Source: Jiangella endophytica
GTDB taxonomy: Bacteria > Actinomycetota > Actinomycetes > Jiangellales > Jiangellaceae
Assembly (NCBI RefSeq): GCF_003427025.1
Contig: NZ_QVAI01000036.1
Coordinates: 1 to 34,008, forward strand
DNA length: 34,008 nt
Reading direction: 5' to 3'
The notes under the pieces were generated by a model. It searched no databases and was not told where the DNA came from. It saw nothing but the letters and a program-made list of their open reading frames with translations. Below are positions 1-8,419 of the stretch, piece by piece. The translations under genes were made by a program, and so were the position numbers. Positions within the stretch are counted from its first letter, which is position 1; every line of letters begins with the position of its first letter.

Positions 1-12
1 CCGAAGGGGGCC

Positions 13-966
13 TCAACCGGACGGGAACAGTTCCGCCCAGTCGTCCCGGACACTGATCACGGTGAACTCGCGGGACGCCGCCAGGACCTGCTCGGCGCCC
101 TTGTCGTAGGGCGCGTCGCCGCGACCGGTGTCGTCGTCGTGGTGGACCACCAGACTCAGGCTCCGCGGGTGCTTCTGCGCGAACCGCAGCATCGGGAGGT
201 CCCCGTTGGTGTTGCCCGCGGCGAGGATCGGCCGGCGCCCGGTCCGGCTCCAGATGCGGATCGGCTTCTGCGGTCCGTCGTCCAGGAAGGAGAACGAGCC
301 GCCGTAGCGCACGTCGCGCGAGCCGGCGTCGTACTCCAGCCCGGTGGCGGAGCCGATGACGCGCTCCGGCGGTATGCCGTAGTAGCTCGCGCTCATGGGC
401 CGCATGAAGTCACGATCGCCACCGGAGACGATGTAGCAGGTGAACCCGTGGGCCTCCAGGAACCGGAGCAGCTCGACCATGGGCTGGTAGACCGTTCCGG
501 AGTACGACCGGCCGAGCGTCGGATGCGTCGCCCTGTCGTAGAACGTCTCGACCGAGGCCTGGTAGTCCTCGACGGACATGTGCTCGGTCACGCGGAGCAG
601 CGCGGCGATCACGGCCGCCAGATCGCTGTCGTCGCCGGCGTAGTGCTTGTCGATGGCGTCGCCGAGCCAGCGGAAGTCGCCCGTCACGGCGGCGCGGTAC
701 GGCTCCTCGTCTCCGAGCGACGGATCGAGGGCGACCGCCGCGGCCCACCTCTCGACGATGTAGTGCAGCTGGGCGGGCATCGGCTTCTCGGTCCAGAGGG
801 TCCCGTCGTTGTCGAAGACCGCGACCCGGCCGGACTCCGGAACCGGGTCCGGCCCCGACGTCACCGCGTCGACGAACTCGACGATCCGGGCTCGTGCCGC
901 GCCGTCTCGCCAGGACGGCAGCCATCCGTCGACGTCCGTCGCCCTGGCGCTCCTCGCCTCGCGCAT
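13..966 (-). CDS. HAD-superfamily hydrolase (phosphoserine phosphatase-like)
   Basis: A 317-residue cytoplasmic HAD-fold phosphohydrolase. Motif I is DNDGTLW (nucleophile Asp52, general acid Asp54). A motif II-like IVSGGDRDF follows at about residue 180, and the acidic motif IV appears as GNTNGDLPM near the C-terminus. The long helical insert between motifs I and II fits a C1-capped, phosphoserine phosphatase-like member. No signal peptide or membrane segment is visible. The frame stays open to a GTG at 1026, but I chose the ATG at 966 because GGGGAGG lies about 7 bases upstream of it, while the GTG has no ribosome binding site. The gene is divergent from the arsR fusion gene, with about 130 bases between them. 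The substrate cannot be told from sequence, and a link to the arsenic genes is only positional. Confidence 0.85.
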   Translation of the reverse strand: MREARSARATDVDGWLPSWRDGAARARIVEFVDAVTSGPDPVPESGRVAVFDNDGTLWTEKPMPAQLHYIVERWAAAVALDPSLGDEEPYRAAVTGDFRWLGDAIDKHYAGDDSDLAAVIAALLRVTEHMSVEDYQASVETFYDRATHPTLGRSYSGTVYQPMVELLRFLEAHGFTCYIVSGGDRDFMRPMSASYYGIPPERVIGSATGLEYDAGSRDVRYGGSFSFLDDGPQKPIRIWSRTGRRPILAAGNTNGDLPMLRFAQKHPRSLSLVVHHDDDTGRGDAPYDKGAEQVLAASREFTVISVRDDWAELFPSG

Positions 967-1059
967 GACCCGCCTCCCCACGCCGGTCCCGACAGCGTCG
1001 TCCGCGTCGCGGCCCGCGCCCCTCACCCGCGACGGGTGAGATCCCCGCCGGCCGCCGCC

Positions 1060-1108
1060 TTGACCGAGCCGATTAGCTCAGCGATGATTGAGTCAATGAA
1101 CGCTGAGC
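1060..1108 (+). promoter_or_regulatory. Promoter and ArsR-type operator over the start of the arsR fusion gene
   Basis: A 33-bp dyad spans 1076-1108. Its outer arms are GCTCAGCG (1076-1083) and CGCTGAGC (1101-1108). An inner perfect palindrome, ATTGA-g-TCAAT (1087-1097), has exactly the same centre (1092). A possible -35 TTGACC (1060-1065) and a weak -10 GATGAT (1083-1088) are 17 bases apart, which would put the transcript start on or next to the ATG at 1096. The dyad therefore covers the -10, the start site and the first codons. The dyad is seen directly; the promoter elements and autoregulation are inferred. Confidence 0.6.
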
Positions 1109-1767
1109 GGGCGACCTTGGAGTGGCGAGCGGCCAGGCACGCCGCGCTGTCCGACCCGTCGCGCCTGCGCATCGTCGACCTGCTCAGCCTCGGCGACCTC
1201 TCCCCCAGCGAGCTCCAGGCCCGCCTGGGCGTGCCCTCGAACCTGCTCGCCCACCATCTCAGGACGCTCGAGACGACCGGGATGCTGACCCGCGGCCGGT
1301 CCGAGGCCGACCGGCGCCGCAGCTACGTCCGGCTCAGCCCCGGCGCGCTCGACGACCTCACCCCCGGCGCCGCCGGCCACGCCCACCGCGTGGTGTTCGT
1401 CTGCACCGCCAACTCCGCCCGCTCCCAGCTCGCCGCCGCGCTCTGGCGCCGGGCCAGCCCGATCCCCGTGGCCTCCGCGGGCACCCGGCCCGCCGGCCGC
1501 GTCGACCCCGGCGCCGTCGCCGCCGCCCGCCGCCACCACCTCGCGCTGCACGCGACCCGGCCCCGGCGGCTGGCCGACATCGCCGCCGCCGGCGACTTCG
1601 TCATCACCGTCTGCGATCAGGCCCACGAGGAGCTCGGCGACCTCGGCGGCCTGCACTGGTCCGTCCCCGACCCCGTCCGCACCGGCGCCGACGACGCCTT
1701 CGATGCCGCCGTCACGACCCTCGCCGGCCGCGTCGACCGCCTCGTTCCCCGCCTCGCCTCGACCTGA
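1096..1767 (+). CDS. ArsR-family regulator fused to a low-molecular-weight phosphatase/arsenate reductase-like domain
   Basis: A 223-residue two-domain protein. Residues 1-85 form an ArsR winged helix (DPSRLRIVDLL, then ELQARLGVPSNLLAHHLRTLE as the recognition helices). Residues 98-223 form a low-molecular-weight phosphatase domain with the P-loop C103-TANSA-R109-S110 and a PDPVRTG general-acid loop (Asp192). The DNA-binding half contains no cysteine, so it lacks the usual ArsR arsenite site; the only cysteines are Cys103 and Cys173. An alternative ATG at 1084 would add four residues. I prefer 1096 because neither start has a clear ribosome binding site and the promoter spacing predicts a leaderless message there. 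arsC follows 11 bases after the stop. The likely role is repressor of its own arsenic operon; whether the second domain is an enzyme or a sensor is open. Confidence 0.85.
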   Translation: MNAERATLEWRAARHAALSDPSRLRIVDLLSLGDLSPSELQARLGVPSNLLAHHLRTLETTGMLTRGRSEADRRRSYVRLSPGALDDLTPGAAGHAHRVVFVCTANSARSQLAAALWRRASPIPVASAGTRPAGRVDPGAVAAARRHHLALHATRPRRLADIAAAGDFVITVCDQAHEELGDLGGLHWSVPDPVRTGADDAFDAAVTTLAGRVDRLVPRLAST

Positions 1768-1778
1768 CCGGAGACCCC

Positions 1779-2195
1779 ATGCCCCGCACGTACGATCCAG
1801 AGCGCCCGGCCGTCCTGTTCCTTTGCGTGCACAACGCCGGCCGCTCCCAGATGGCCCTCGGCTTCTTCCGCCACCACGCCGGCGACGCGGCCGTCGCCTG
1901 GTCCGGCGGTTCCGAGCCCGCGGAGCAGGTCAACCCCGTCGCCGTCGCCGCCATGGCCGAACGCGGCATCGACATCGCCGCCGAGTTCCCCAAGCCCTGG
2001 ACCGACGAGACCGTCCGCGCCGCCGACGTCGTCGTCACCATGGGCTGCGGCGACGCCTGCCCCGTCCTCCCCGGCAAACGCTACGAGGACTGGAGCCTCG
2101 ACGACCCCGCCGGACGGGACCTCACCGCCGTCCGCCCCATCCGCGACGAGATCGAACGCCGCGTCCTCACGCTGCTCGGCCGGCTCGTGGACTGA
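1779..2195 (+). CDS. arsC: Arsenate reductase, low-molecular-weight phosphatase fold
   Basis: A 138-residue cytoplasmic enzyme that reduces arsenate to arsenite. The P-loop is C16-VHNAG-R22-S23-QMA, the classic arsenate-reductase form of CX5RS. A GCGDACP segment supplies Cys90 and Cys94, and DDPAG (Asp108/109) is the general-acid loop. In this family turnover uses thioredoxin through intramolecular cysteines or, in many actinobacteria, mycothiol; the sequence alone does not decide which. A ribosome binding site (CCGGAGA) precedes the ATG, and the gene lies 11 bases after the arsR fusion stop, so the two are probably co-transcribed. No arsenite exporter (ArsB or Acr3) is in the window, so the product must leave by a pump encoded elsewhere. 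The 3' end faces cadD with only 22 bases between. Confidence 0.9.
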   Translation: MPRTYDPERPAVLFLCVHNAGRSQMALGFFRHHAGDAAVAWSGGSEPAEQVNPVAVAAMAERGIDIAAEFPKPWTDETVRAADVVVTMGCGDACPVLPGKRYEDWSLDDPAGRDLTAVRPIRDEIERRVLTLLGRLVD

Positions 2196-2217
2196 GGTCC
2201 GGCGCGCCCGCGAACGG

Positions 2218-2847
2218 TCAGTGTCCGGCCGGGATGCCGAAGGCCCCGCCCTCGATCAGGATGACCAGGCCGATCCCGATCAGGACGACGGGGAGGACGA
2301 CGTGGCCCCGGCGGGCCAGCGTGCGGGCGATGACCGGCCTGGCCGCGAGGAAGCGGCCGGCCGCGCACCACACCGCGACGAAGACGAGGAAGACGCCGCA
2401 GTAGACGAGCGTGCCGCCGGCGCCGACGGCGGTGAACACCGGCACATAGACGCCGATGTTGTCGCCGCCGTTGGCGAACGTGACCGCGGCGACCGCCCCG
2501 ACCGTCGGCCCGCGCACGACGAGGGCCGTCCGTTCCCCGCCGTCGCCGCCGGGTTCGCCGTCGCGGCGATCGCGCCAGACCTGCCAGGCCGCACGGACGC
2601 CGAGCGCGACGGGCAGCAGACCGAGGAAGGGGACGGCACCCACGGGCAGCAGGCCGGCGCCCAGGGAACCGAGGACGGCGACGGCGAGGATCGCCACGAA
2701 CCCGGCGTACTGGCCGACGACCACGCGGCGGCCCGCTCCCGCGTGATCGGCCGCCTGCCCGAAGAAGACCGCCAGGATGAGGATGTCGTCGATGTTCGTG
2801 ACGGCGAACATGCCCGCGGCCTGCGCGACGAGCCCCAGTTGCGTCAC
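2218..2847 (-). CDS. cadD: CadD-family cadmium resistance transporter
   Basis: A 209-residue polytopic inner-membrane protein with about five or six hydrophobic segments. The conserved acidic stretch TNIDD (residues 17-21) lies in the first membrane helix, and a second, FANGGDNIGVYVPVF, lies after the central hydrophilic loop. These paired signatures are typical of the CadD/LysE-superfamily cadmium exporters known from Gram-positive bacteria. The start is GTG at 2847; it has no strong ribosome binding site but gives the usual CadD N-terminus. Two palindromes lie directly upstream (2868-2882 and 2895-2911). Transport of cadmium or a related divalent cation out of the cell is inferred from the family. 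Confidence 0.85.
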   Translation of the reverse strand: MTQLGLVAQAAGMFAVTNIDDILILAVFFGQAADHAGAGRRVVVGQYAGFVAILAVAVLGSLGAGLLPVGAVPFLGLLPVALGVRAAWQVWRDRRDGEPGGDGGERTALVVRGPTVGAVAAVTFANGGDNIGVYVPVFTAVGAGGTLVYCGVFLVFVAVWCAAGRFLAARPVIARTLARRGHVVLPVVLIGIGLVILIEGGAFGIPAGH

Positions 2848-2867
2848 CGCCGCGGCCAGGATCCGCC

Positions 2868-2911
2868 GGCCTGTGTCAGGCCTCTTGGCGCCGACGCCTG
2901 ACGGTCAGGCG
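2868..2911. promoter_or_regulatory. Paired palindromes between copZ-like and cadD genes
   Basis: Two short perfect dyads lie side by side: GGCCTG-tgt-CAGGCC at 2868-2882 and CGCCTGAC-g-GTCAGGCG at 2895-2911. Both share the core GCCTG...CAGGC, with centres 28 bases apart. The second overlaps the stop codon of the copZ-like gene. They could be tandem operators for cadD, which starts at 2847 on the minus strand, or terminator hairpins for the copZ-like gene. The repetition of the same core favours a protein-binding role, but this is inference. Confidence 0.45.
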
Positions 2912-3114
2912 CCGGCGAGCTGATAGCCCGCGGTCTCGACGGCCGCCCTGACCTGGTCGGCGGAGACCGGCACGTCGCTGGTGACACCGACCTCGCCGGA
3001 CTCGGCGTTCACGTCCACCGTTCCCACGCCGTCGATCTTGACGATCTCGTCGCGCACCTTGTTGGCGCAGCAGCCGCAGGTCATGCCGACAACAGTGAAC
3101 GTGGAGGTGCCCAT
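2905..3114 (-). CDS. copZ: Heavy-metal-associated domain protein (CopZ-like copper chaperone)
   Basis: A 69-residue single HMA domain, the normal length for cytosolic CopZ-type chaperones that carry Cu(I) to a P-type ATPase or to the repressor CsoR. The metal loop is G-M-T-C13-G-C15-C16, so the usual CxxC is kept (Cys13, Cys16) with an extra cysteine between. The rest (IDGVGTVDVNAESGEV and TAGYQL) follows the beta-alpha-beta-beta-alpha-beta HMA fold. The ATG at 3114 has a good ribosome binding site (GAGAGGAAC). The frame is open further upstream, but that extension would run through the CsoR-type operator and has no HMA similarity. No copper ATPase gene is adjacent. Confidence 0.9.
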   Translation of the reverse strand: MGTSTFTVVGMTCGCCANKVRDEIVKIDGVGTVDVNAESGEVGVTSDVPVSADQVRAAVETAGYQLAGA

Positions 3115-3150
3115 GGACCGTTCCTCTCGCAGGAAGCCGAAACCGACGGA

Positions 3151-3171
3151 CCATACCCTACATGGGTATGG
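3151..3171 (-). promoter_or_regulatory. CsoR-type copper operator
   Basis: A perfect inverted repeat CCATACCC-tacat-GGGTATGG, matching the known CsoR operator pattern (ATACCC, short spacer, GGGTAT). It lies 37-57 bases upstream of the copZ-like start and overlaps a possible -10 on the minus strand (TATGGT, 3150-3155), so binding would block transcription. Its 5' half contains the iclR stop codon (3158-3160). No csoR gene is in the window, so the repressor would act from elsewhere. Confidence 0.75.
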
Positions 3172-3946
3172 TGTGAGCCGCCTCGGGTGTCCGGTAGCCG
3201 AGCCGGGCGGAGAGCTCGGCAGCGGTGTGCACGGCGGCGACGGCGAGCCGCCCCCGCGCGGGTTCGTCGACGCGGTCCGCCGGGAACGTGACGGCCACCG
3301 CGGCGACCGGATGGCCGTTGTGGTCACGCACCGCGTCGGCGACCGAGGCGAACCCCGGGGTCACCGACCCCTCCTCCGTCGCGTAGCCACGACGGCGGAC
3401 GTCCGCGAGCGCCGCGCGCAGCTCACGCATCGACGCGATGCCGGTGTCGTGGCGGCGCACGAACGCGTCCTGCGACGGGAAGAGCGCCCGCACCTGCGGG
3501 GCGGGCAGGGCCGCGAGCATGGCCAGGCCGCTCGCCGTCAGCTGGCCGGGCAGCCGGACGCCGACGTCGGTGACCAGCGGCGGCCGTCCAGCGGCGCGGT
3601 CCTCGATGACGTAGAGCACGTCGCGCCCGTGCAGGACGGCGAGGTGGGCGTTGTGCGTCGTCTCGTCGACGAGCCGGGCGAGCGCCGTCCGCGCCATCCG
3701 CTGCAGCGGCGCCTGCCGGCTGTAGGCGGACCCGAGCTCGAACGCCGCGACACCCAGGCCGTAGCGCCGCTCGTCGCCGAGGTGGGCGACGAAGCCGTCG
3801 GCGCATAGCACCGCGAGCAGGTGGTACACGCTGGATCGGGGCAGGGCGAGGTCGCGGGCGATCGCCGCCGCCGGCATCGGCTCGGCATGCCGGGCCAGGT
3901 ACCGCAGGATCGCCAGCGCATGTCCGGCGGCCGGCGCGTTGGGCAT
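3158..3946 (-). CDS. IclR-family transcriptional regulator, probable hut repressor
   Basis: A 262-residue IclR protein. A winged helix-turn-helix occupies residues 5-65 (ALAILRYLARH, then AAIARDLALPRSSVYHLLAVL). The C-terminal GAF-like effector domain follows, with characteristic segments at about 110-125 (DVLYVIED), 135-150 (RLPGQLTASGLAML) and 190-220 (RRRGYATEEGSVTPGFASVA). ATG 3946 was chosen because the helix-turn-helix begins right after it. The frame extends far upstream only because it is antisense to hutH. The gene is divergent from hutH across 78 bases that contain a palindrome (3955-3970). The position argues that it controls the hut operon, probably responding to urocanate or another pathway intermediate. 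Its stop codon lies inside the CsoR-type operator of the next gene. Confidence 0.9.
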   Translation of the reverse strand: MPNAPAAGHALAILRYLARHAEPMPAAAIARDLALPRSSVYHLLAVLCADGFVAHLGDERRYGLGVAAFELGSAYSRQAPLQRMARTALARLVDETTHNAHLAVLHGRDVLYVIEDRAAGRPPLVTDVGVRLPGQLTASGLAMLAALPAPQVRALFPSQDAFVRRHDTGIASMRELRAALADVRRRGYATEEGSVTPGFASVADAVRDHNGHPVAAVAVTFPADRVDEPARGRLAVAAVHTAAELSARLGYRTPEAAHTIPM

Positions 3947-3954
3947 GACCCATG

Positions 3955-3975
3955 GTCTCAGATCCGAGACACAAT
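3955..3975 (+). promoter_or_regulatory. Candidate IclR operator and hutH -10
   Basis: GTCTC-aGATCc-GAGAC (3955-3970) is an inverted repeat with perfect 5-bp arms and a palindromic GATC centre. It lies between the divergent iclR and hutH starts. A -10-like CACAAT (3970-3975) touches its right end, giving a leader of about 43 bases before the hutH ATG. No convincing -35 is seen. IclR binding is inferred from position. Confidence 0.45.
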
Positions 3976-4024
3976 CGGTGCGTCGGTACTGCGAGGGGGG
4001 TCGCCCGGGCGCTGTGATGTCCTC

Positions 4025-5587
4025 ATGGCGATCGAGCAGTCCTCTCCCGGCCGGGCCGTCGTGGTGGGTACCGGCCCGGTGTCGTTCGACGAGGTGGTGG
4101 CGGTGGCCCGCGACGGCGCCGGCGTCGTGCTGGGCGACGACGCCCTGGCGGCGGTCGCCCGCAGCCGTGAGGTGATCGAGCAGCTGGCGGTCGCGGACGT
4201 GCCCTACTACGGGGTCTCGACCGGGTTCGGCGCGCTCGCCACGAAGCACATCCCGGGAGACCGGCGCGCCGCCCTGCAGCGCGGTCTCATCCGCAGTCAC
4301 GCCGCCGGGTCCGGCCCGGAGGTGGAGCGCGAGGTGGTCCGTGCCCTCATGCTGCTGCGGCTGTCGACACTGGCCACCGGGCGCACCGGGGTCCGGCTCA
4401 CGACGGCGGCGGCGTACGCCCGGCTGCTGGACGCCGGCATCACCCCGGTGGTGCGCGAGTACGGCAGCCTGGGCTGCTCCGGCGACCTCGCGCCGCTGGC
4501 GCACTGCGCGCTGGCCCTGATGGGCGAGGGGCCGGTCCGCGACGCGTCCGGCGCCCTGGCCGACGCGGCGACGGCGTTGGCGGCGGCCGGCATCGAGCCG
4601 GTCGAGCTGGCCGAGAAGGAGGGCCTGGCGCTGATCAACGGCACCGACGGCATGCTCGGCATGCTGGTGCTGGCGCTGCACGACCTGCGGGCGCTCCTGC
4701 GGGTGGCCGACGTCGCCGCGGCGATGAGCGTGGAGGCGCTGCTCGGCACCGACCGCGTGTTCGCCGACGACCTGCAGGCACTGCGCCCGCATCCGGGCCA
4801 GCGCGAGTCCGCGGCCAACCTGCGCGCGCTGCTGGCCGGGTCCGAGGTGGTGGCCAGCCACCGGGGCCCGGACTGCACCCGAGTCCAGGACGCCTACTCG
4901 CTGCGCTGCTCGCCGCAGGTGCACGGCGCCGTCCGCGACACCCTCACGCACGCGGAGCTGGTCGCCGGCCGCGAGCTGGCCGCCGCGATCGACAACCCCG
5001 TCGTCACCGAGGACGGGCGGGTGGAGTCCAACGGCAACTTCCACGGCGCGCCCGTCGCCTACGTGCTCGACTTCCTGGCCATCGCGGCCGCCGACCTCGC
5101 GTCGATCAGCGAGCGGCGCACCGACCGCTTCCTCGACGTCGCCCGCAACGCCGGGCTGCCGCCGTTCCTCGCCCACGACCCCGGTGTCGACTCCGGCCAC
5201 ATGATCGCCCAGTACACCCAGGCCGGCATCGTGTCGGAGCTGAAGCGGCTGGCCGTCCCCGCGTCGGTGGACTCGATCCCGTCCAGCGCCATGCAGGAGG
5301 ACCACGTCTCGATGGGCTGGTCGGCCGCCCGCAAGCTGCGCCGTGCCGTCGACGGCGTCGCCCGCGTCCTCGCCGTCGAGGTCCTGACCGCCGCACGAGC
5401 GCTCGACCTGCGGGCACCCCTCGCCCCGGCGGCCGGCACCGGCGCCGTCCGCGACCTGGTCCGCGAGCACGTCGCGGGGCCCGGCCCGGACCGCCACCTC
5501 GCCCCGGAGATCGACGCCGTTCACCATCTCGTCACGACCGGCCGGATCGTCGCCGCCGCGCAGGCGGCCACCGGCACGCTGCACTGA
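4025..5587 (+). CDS. hutH: Histidine ammonia-lyase
   Basis: A 520-residue cytoplasmic enzyme for step one of histidine degradation (L-histidine to trans-urocanate plus ammonia). Key features are the [11 protein letters not shown] loop with catalytic Tyr62, the MIO-cofactor region GSLG-C151-S152-G153-DLAPLAH, the [10 protein letters not shown] stretch, DNPVVTEDG, and the C-terminal [11 protein letters not shown]. The cofactor triad is Cys-Ser-Gly, where most histidases have Ala-Ser-Gly; I believe this also occurs in streptomycete histidases. ATG 4025 gives the normal N-terminus. The nearest purine-rich run (GAGGGGGG) is about 25 bases upstream, so initiation may be weak or non-canonical. It is the first gene of a four-gene operon, and hutU follows after 13 bases. 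Confidence 0.95.
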   Translation: MAIEQSSPGRAVVVGTGPVSFDEVVAVARDGAGVVLGDDALAAVARSREVIEQLAVADVPYYGVSTGFGALATKHIPGDRRAALQRGLIRSHAAGSGPEVEREVVRALMLLRLSTLATGRTGVRLTTAAAYARLLDAGITPVVREYGSLGCSGDLAPLAHCALALMGEGPVRDASGALADAATALAAAGIEPVELAEKEGLALINGTDGMLGMLVLALHDLRALLRVADVAAAMSVEALLGTDRVFADDLQALRPHPGQRESAANLRALLAGSEVVASHRGPDCTRVQDAYSLRCSPQVHGAVRDTLTHAELVAGRELAAAIDNPVVTEDGRVESNGNFHGAPVAYVLDFLAIAAADLASISERRTDRFLDVARNAGLPPFLAHDPGVDSGHMIAQYTQAGIVSELKRLAVPASVDSIPSSAMQEDHVSMGWSAARKLRRAVDGVARVLAVEVLTAARALDLRAPLAPAAGTGAVRDLVREHVAGPGPDRHLAPEIDAVHHLVTTGRIVAAAQAATGTLH

Positions 5588-5600
5588 AGGAGGACACCTC

Positions 5601-7261
<1,661 letters not shown>

Positions 7262-7265
<4 letters not shown>

Positions 7266-8419
7266 CGACGTCCTTCGACGCCATGTGGGCGGACCTGGAG
7301 CCGGTCGGCCGCGACCCGCGCGGCGGCTACCGGCGCTTCGCCTGGACCGACGCCGACGCGCTGTTGCGGGACTGGTTCACGGCCGAGGCGCAGCGCCGCG
7401 GCCTGACCACGGCCGTCGACCGCGCCGGCAACCAGTGGGCGTGGTGGGGCGAGCCGTCCGGCGGCACGAAGGGGGTCGTCACCGGGTCACACCTCGACTC
7501 CGTCCCGAACGGCGGCGCGTTCGACGGCCCGCTCGGCGTGGTGTCGGCGTTCGCCGCCGTCGACCTGCTCCGCTCGCGCGGGCACGCCCCGGCGCGGCCG
7601 ATCGGGATCGTCAACTTCGGCGACGAGGAGGGCGCCCGCTTCGGCATCGCCTGCGCGGGATCGCGGCTGCTCACCGGCGCGCTGCCGGTCGGCCGCGCGC
7701 TCGCCCTCACCGACGCCGACGGCGTCGGCCTCGCCCAGGCGCTGGGCCGGCTGGGCCGTCCGGAGCCCGCCGCCGACCCCGAGGCGCTGGACCGCGTCGG
7801 CACGTTCGTCGAGCTGCACATCGAACAGGGCCGGATGCTCACGCGGCCCGTCGGCGTCGCCACGGAGATCTGGCCGCACGGACGCTGGCGGGTCACGCTG
7901 GCCGGCGAGGCCAACCACGCCGGCACCACCCCGCTCGACGACCGCCGTGACCCGATGCTCGACCTCGCAGCACTCATCACCGAGGCCCGCGCCGCGGCCG
8001 CCGCGCACGACGTGCTGGCCACCGTCGGCAAGGTCGAGGTCGACCCCAACGGCGTCAACGCCATCCCGTCGCAGGTGCGGGCCTGGCTGGACTGCCGCGG
8101 TGCCGACCCGGACGCCGTCGCCGCCGTCCTCGCCGACCTGGGCCGGTTCGCGCCGCGGCAGGAGTCATGGACCGCCGCCACCGTCTTCGACCCGGCGCTG
8201 GCCGCCCGGCTGAGCGGCCTGCTCGGCGACGCGCCGCTGCTGCCCACCGGCGCCGGGCACGACGCGGGCATCCTCGCCGCCGCCGGCGTCCCGACCGCCA
8301 TGCTGTTCGTCCGCAACCCGACCGGCGTCTCCCACTCCCCGGCCGAGTTCGCCGAGCTCGCCGACTGCCACACCGGGGTCGTCGCGCTGGCCGACGTGCT
8401 GGCGGAGCTGACCCGGTGA
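7262..8419 (+). CDS. M20-family amidohydrolase (allantoate amidohydrolase/N-carbamoylase-like), probable hut pathway deformylase
   Basis: A 385-residue zinc-dependent hydrolase of the allantoate amidohydrolase/beta-ureidopropionase branch of M20. Metal ligands are visible in order: GSH77LDS, D88 in [10 protein letters not shown]122-E123 in NFGDEEG, H186 in ELHIEQG, and H358 in VSHSPAEF. The lid domain insertion (roughly 205-310) carries [17 protein letters not shown]. Its place between hutU and hutF, with ATGA and GTGA overlaps on each side, ties it to histidine breakdown. The natural reading is that it replaces HutG and hydrolyses N-formyl-L-glutamate, the HutF product, to glutamate and formate. 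Similar genes occur in actinobacterial hut clusters, as far as I recall. True allantoate activity is less likely here, since no purine genes are nearby. Confidence 0.8.

Noticed and set aside
967..1026. Longer N-terminus of the HAD hydrolase from GTG 1026
   Set aside because: There is no ribosome binding site at 1026, while a strong one stands before ATG 966.
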